Positions 9,135-12,216 of a stretch of 12,216 nt of DNA are shown in pieces. Below the pieces are notes generated by a model that was not told the origin of the DNA, made no database searches, and saw nothing but the letters and a program-made list of their open reading frames with translations. Source of the stretch: Cylindrodendrum hubeiense (lineage: Eukaryota; Ascomycota; Sordariomycetes; Hypocreales; Nectriaceae); assembly GCA_014621425.1 (NCBI GenBank), contig JAANBB010000747.1, positions 1 through 12,216 on the forward strand, written 5' to 3'. Each line of letters opens with the position of its first letter. Within the stretch, counting starts at the first letter, position 1. A program made the translations under genes and the position numbers.

Positions 9135-9173
9135 TTAACGGGGAGCTGACCGGGGGTCAGGAGAGTGCAGCAT
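9135..9173 (-). promoter_or_regulatory. Possible 12-codon upstream ORF of the GID7-like gene
   Basis: ATG at 9173 opens 12 codons closed by TAA at 9137-9135, in the same frame as the GID7 coding sequence. If the transcript starts above 9173, this is the last ATG before the long ATG-less stretch, and it could act as a translational regulator. If instead an intron removes the TAA, part of it may be coding. Upstream of it the strand is pyrimidine-rich to about 9540, typical of a fungal leader. Confidence 0.3.
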
Positions 9174-10300
9174 TCGACAAAAACCGGATCGTCGGGGTGA
9201 TGCTAGCGAGAAAGCAGCTTCGGATGATGGGTGGAGGTGTGGTGTCGCTGGGAGCGGGAGGTGGAGGTGGAGGCGGCTCTGGAAGGACGTATCCGGTAGC
9301 AGGACGGTCGAGGCTCGCATGTGACTGATGAGGATGTCTTTGAAGAAGGCGGTTGCTTCGAGGAGTGCGTATGGTTGTGGATGATGGGCGTTGAGGAAGA
9401 AGACTCTGGTGGTTGGTGGTTGGAGGTTAGAGATTGGAAGTGGTGTGTCGGGGCGAGGATGGCCGTGGCCGTGCTGGGTTCCAGGATGCTTCAGTGGTGA
9501 TGAGATCAAGCAAGTTAGGTACCTAGGTATTAGGTTGGCGCTGTGCTGGGCGCTGCTACGGCCGATTTCTAGGGCGGTGTTGCTGCTGCTAGGGGCCCTT
9601 GCGGCGGCGGGACGAGAGGGCGGGCGTCTGGGAATGGGCAGAGAGGGACCCGGCCAGTGACGGTCCAGCGAGGCTTCAGTGGGCTCCAGCGCTTGGCTCC
9701 AGCGCCCTCAGTGGTTGGGGCGATTGAAGAGGTGCGCTGGCGGGTGAGTGGGGCGCCTCTTGCAGTGGGCTTCGGGGGGCTCCCAATGACCCTATTGGTG
9801 TTGGGTGGGTGACAACCTTGATGCTACTGTCCCTAACGGGAACCTTACAAGTAAGTTACTTAGCTGACGGCTCACGATCATCTCGGCCGGGATGCGAGAG
9901 CAAGGGGATATATATGCCACAGCTGTGTTGTACAACCATCCGCTGCGGTTGTGAAAAGGCACAGCATGGCCTTTTCGTTTCACGGGCTCCTTTTCGTGAC
10001 TGTATTTGTACTCCACAATAGTGTCGAGTGCCGGGACGCCTCAGCGTCGGCAAGAAGGAGGTGTAGCTAGCCACCTCCGAGGTAGGCCGCCGTCCACAAC
10101 CACCGCTACCACACGACTAATAGGCTGCTGGCTGGGGGCTGGGGGAGCAGCGGCAACTAATAGGTGATGACGTCCGCATTCTCCCCTCCCGCCTCTGTCG
10201 TCACATGGAGGAAGCACGTATCTGGGATCCCCCCGGTGCCGGCAACCCCGCCAGTTGCCCACTGAGCACGTAGGTACAACGTGCTTTTGATTCTCGCATC
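9174..10300. other. Divergent intergenic region, GID7-like side
   Basis: The part up to about 9540 is CT-rich on the minus strand and is probably leader and promoter of the GID7-like gene. Beyond that I see GC-rich sequence with small direct repeats (GGCTCCAGCGC at 9682 and 9695), the hairpin cluster at 9918-9999 and a 6-bp-arm hairpin (GCACGT/ACGTGC) near 10265-10283. No coding frame is convincing. Confidence 0.5.
9918..9999. repeat. Cluster of consecutive inverted repeats
   Basis: Four inverted repeats lie almost end to end. They are the palindrome CACAGCTGTG (9918-9927); ACAACC/GGTTGT arms (9932-9937 and 9947-9952, 9-nt loop); GAAAAGGC/GCCTTTTC arms (9953-9960 and 9969-9976, 8-nt loop); and TCACG/CGTGA arms (9980-9984 and 9995-9999, 10-nt loop). 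The second and third abut exactly. It does not fit a tRNA cloverleaf. It may be a structured non-coding element or a cluster of binding sites. Confidence 0.5.
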
Positions 10301-10594
10301 ATGGATCTTTCTTTACCCAGCCAGATCACGGCTGTCCTTGACGCAATACACAATGTACGGCACTGCGTACACGGACGTGGTCGGGTCGTATGGTATGCAG
10401 TTGGGTGCTGGGCTAAAGTTACCCTTGTGACTGATGACCCCACCGTCAACCGCCTGCTGATAAGCGATTCCCCTCATCCAACACGACCGGAACAGACCAG
10501 ACGCATACGGATACCTGAAGTAAGCGGTTGTCTCACCGGCCGCTGTGTAGCCGAAGGCTTGCTTCCGTCTCGCCTGTTGGCAGCTCTTGCTTAG
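10301..10594 (+). CDS. Weak candidate ORF of 97 codons, unknown
   Basis: ATG at 10301 has a favourable context (A at -3, G at +4) and opens 97 codons to TAG. Third-position G/C is only about half, no domain or signal peptide is recognised, and no supporting introns are evident. It is listed only because the start context is good in an otherwise gene-free stretch; it is most likely not a gene. Confidence 0.12.
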   Translation: MDLSLPSQITAVLDAIHNVRHCVHGRGRVVWYAVGCWAKVTLVTDDPTVNRLLISDSPHPTRPEQTRRIRIPEVSGCLTGRCVAEGLLPSRLLAALA

Positions 10595-10874
10595 GCAATT
10601 TCAGTAAAATATTGTGTTGAGAGAGATCGTGTTGTCATGAGACCCCGCAACACGAATCGTAATCCAGATGTCACCTGCCTGGCATCATCCCCGACATGAT
10701 GCCCGAATTCGAGGTTCCCGGCATCTTTAGAGATGGCGGTACCCTCTTCTTCGAAATATTTACCTCGGTATATACACACCCCCACGAGGGTCCTAAGTGT
10801 AGACTCATGTCGGTCCCATTTGTCACTAACTTCCTTGCTCATGATGGCGGCCAACATAAACGACCATGCATCCT

Positions 10875-10890
10875 CCCCAAATATTTGGGG
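10875..10890. promoter_or_regulatory. 16-bp perfect palindrome CCCCAAATATTTGGGG
   Basis: Perfect two-fold symmetry with a CC-(A/T)8-GG core resembles a widened CArG/MADS-box site; the canonical spacing is six A/T, so fit to Mcm1/SRF is imperfect. About 30 bp downstream a second inverted pair, TGCCAA (10920-10925) and TTGGCA (10943-10948), is seen. The palindrome itself is certain; function is a guess. Confidence 0.35.
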
Positions 10891-11390
10891 TGTTACTGGT
10901 ATTTACTTCTTCATATCTTCTGCCAAGAAGACAACCTACTTTTGGCAATGTCACAAATGCACATATTTGATCCTTGTGGGATGTCAAAGGCTATTTCACA
11001 GCACGGCATTGTGTGATGCCTGTTCCAGGCCGGCTTTCATACCACCGATCACGTACAATTCCTATCCAAGCTGAGGCATATGTTGTAAGTGCCATGACGA
11101 GTTTAGGCCGAGGGTCGAACGAGGTAACATGGATCAGATGCAGAGGGAATGCAGATTTCCACATACAAACAACCAAAAATACGTTTAGGCTGCCAGAATC
11201 ATTACCCTCGGTGTACACGCACAATACCTACTTACAAAATAGGTAGTCTCCCTCGTGGTGGCGGGTCTGCACGCAAGGCAACCGCAATAACAGTTGGCGA
11301 ACACATCAGCTGGTGACGTTATCATCCAGGCTGCAGAATTAAGCCGAACGCCCAGCCACGACAGGGGACCAGGGCCACATCGGTAGCGTG

Positions 11391-11398
11391 GTCACGTG
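11391..11398 (+). promoter_or_regulatory. E-box GTCACGTG upstream of VPS1
   Basis: A CACGTG core (11393-11398) lies about 535 bp before the VPS1 ATG. GTCACGTG is the preferred site of Cbf1/SREBP-type basic helix-loop-helix factors in fungi. A second palindrome with an E-box core, GCCACATGTGGC, is at 11521-11532. Both are consistent with a promoter, but such short sites occur by chance. Confidence 0.3.
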
Positions 11399-11526
11399 GG
11401 CGCACTTTCGATTAGGCACAGGCGGGATTTACGGTGAAGACGGCAGGGAAAGGAGGTAGGGAAAGGAGGCTACCTGGCTAACTACCTCATAGAGAGGATC
11501 CAGCCAGGGAAGGCTGACGCGCCACA

Positions 11527-11931
11527 TGTGGCTTGGAACGCAACGCTCCAGGGCGGCGGCGCAACTTTAGTGCCCTTGTTAGGCTCGTGAACTCGGTGTC
11601 GTCCCGCCAGTTGCTGAGCCCTCCCTATTCCAGCATCTCAACGCCTTTTCTTATTTCACGACCACCTCCACCAACCCACCTCTTCCATCCATCTCAACCC
11701 AAGAGACACCTCCGACTGCTACCTGCAGATCGACCTGCGTCACCGCACCCCAGCCCTGAGCTCGCGCAACACTTCAAGAGTCTTCTTCCCCGGTCGACCG
11801 CCCCTCAGCCAACTTCCACCGAGCCGCAGTGCCCAGCGACCAACCCCTTCTACCTCACCACCACCGCCTTCGATCCAGCCGATCCTGGTGATATCTGAAG
11901 CTCTATTGGAGGATATATCACAATCCCGACC
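11527..11931 (+). promoter_or_regulatory. ATG-free, pyrimidine-rich VPS1 leader / proximal promoter
   Basis: No ATG occurs in any plus-strand frame between the one at 11526 and the VPS1 start at 11932. The middle (about 11600-11860) is C/T- and CA-rich, typical of fungal core promoters and leaders. One frame is open through much of it from a TTG, but its composition is that of a leader and it lacks a start. Depletion of upstream ATGs supports 11932 as the initiator. Confidence 0.5.
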
Positions 11932-12184
11932 ATGAGCGGTACCCTCGCTATGCCGGGTGGCATCTCGGATCCCGCCCTTATCCAGTGAGCCCCCCACCCG
12001 CGGTCAGGCCTCCAGACCCCTGGACACCTGTCTCTAACCTCTCCTCCAGGCTCGTCAACAAGCTTCAAGATGTCTTCGCCACCGTTGGAGTCAACAACCC
12101 CATTGATTTGCCCCAGATTGCCGTCGTCGGTAGTCAGTCAAGTGGAAAGAGTTCAGTGCTTGAGAACATTGTCGGTCGAGACTT
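11932..12184 (+). CDS. VPS1: Dynamin-like GTPase Vps1, 5' end (partial)
   Basis: Exon 1 (11932-11984) and exon 2 (12050-12184) splice to the first 62 residues of a dynamin-family GTPase; the gene runs off the window inside intron 2, whose donor is GTGAGT at 12185. The start reads [17 protein letters not shown], then [20 protein letters not shown], which contains the P-loop (G1) GSQSSGKS, then NIVGRD. The [13 protein letters not shown] form followed by [11 protein letters not shown] matches fungal Vps1 better than mitochondrial Dnm1. Known role of the family: GTP-driven self-assembly and membrane fission at Golgi/endosomes, vacuole and peroxisomes. The ATG at 11932 is the first in the transcript and has a good context (ACCATGA). 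The remaining GTPase motifs, stalk and effector domain lie outside the window. Confidence 0.93.
11985..12049 (+). other. Intron 1 of VPS1 (65 nt)
   Basis: Donor GTGAGC at 11985, branch CTAAC (within TCTCTAACCT, 12031-12040), acceptor CCAG ending at 12049. It splits the Gln codon (CA|G) of ALIQLVNK. The spliced reading frame is required to reach the conserved LVNKLQDVF start of the GTPase domain. Confidence 0.92.
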
Positions 12185-12216
12185 GTGAGTACCCCCCACC
12201 GCCTTCCAATATCCCC

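Larger units (their letters stand above)
10595..11526. other. Intergenic region, VPS1 side
   Basis: This is visibly less GC-rich than the flanking DNA. A minus-strand frame of 88 codons (10857-10591) starts at a true ATG and reads smoothly but has no recognisable domain and poor third-position bias. A 16-bp palindrome sits at 10875-10890, and a duplicated AGGGAAAGGAGG pair (11445-11456, 11458-11469) and an E-box lie nearer VPS1. No transposon protein, terminal repeats or target-site duplication could be identified. Confidence 0.45.

Noticed and set aside
9135..9509. Minus-strand ORF of 124 codons upstream of the GID7-like gene
   Set aside because: Composition is that of a CT-rich leader, and it ends in a TAA before the coding-like extension. 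It is probably untranslated leader, though in the same frame as the gene.
10595..11250. Possible degraded transposon in the less GC-rich patch
   Set aside because: No transposase-like translation, terminal repeats or target-site duplication could be found by eye.
11533..11898. Plus-strand ORF of 121 codons before VPS1
   Set aside because: It has no ATG (opens at TTG) and lies in the pyrimidine-rich leader of VPS1.

Overview
The window looks like nuclear DNA of a filamentous ascomycete (Pezizomycotina), probably a Sordariomycete. The evidence is short spliceosomal introns of 50-65 nt with GTAAGT/GTGAGT donors and CTAAC/CTGAC-type branch points, C-rich third codon positions in the recognisable genes, pyrimidine-rich leaders, and long intergenic stretches peppered with TACCTA/GGTACC and GTACTCCGTAC-type motifs. 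The species cannot be named from sequence alone.

Layout. Positions 1 to about 4600 hold no protein gene I can support; they contain short tandem repeats and palindromes. Between about 4600 and 6240 there are two weak plus-strand gene candidates (4616-5103 and 5725-6241), each needing one intron, and a strong imperfect hairpin at 5653-5689. The first solid gene is on the minus strand, 8714 down to 6739: a four-exon LisH-CTLH-WD40 protein of the WDR26/Gid7 family, part of the GID/CTLH ubiquitin ligase. Its frame stays open and coding-like a further 420 nt upstream to 9134 without any ATG, so the true N-terminus is unresolved. A 2.8-kb divergent intergenic region follows (9135-11931), with a cluster of hairpins at 9918-9999, a weak ORF at 10301-10594, a 16-bp perfect palindrome at 10875-10890 and E-box palindromes near 11395 and 11525. 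The window ends inside the second solid gene, the 5' end of a plus-strand VPS1-type dynamin-like GTPase (ATG at 11932), preceded by a leader free of ATG for about 400 nt.

The two recognised genes are divergently oriented housekeeping genes: protein degradation linked to metabolic switching (GID7) and vacuolar/endosomal membrane fission (VPS1). Nothing suggests they act in one pathway. I found no mobile element, RNA gene, CRISPR array or secondary-metabolite cluster, and no convincing undescribed multi-gene system. The observations most worth checking are the missing start of the GID7-like gene, the small spliced candidate at 5725-6241, and the structured intergenic elements.
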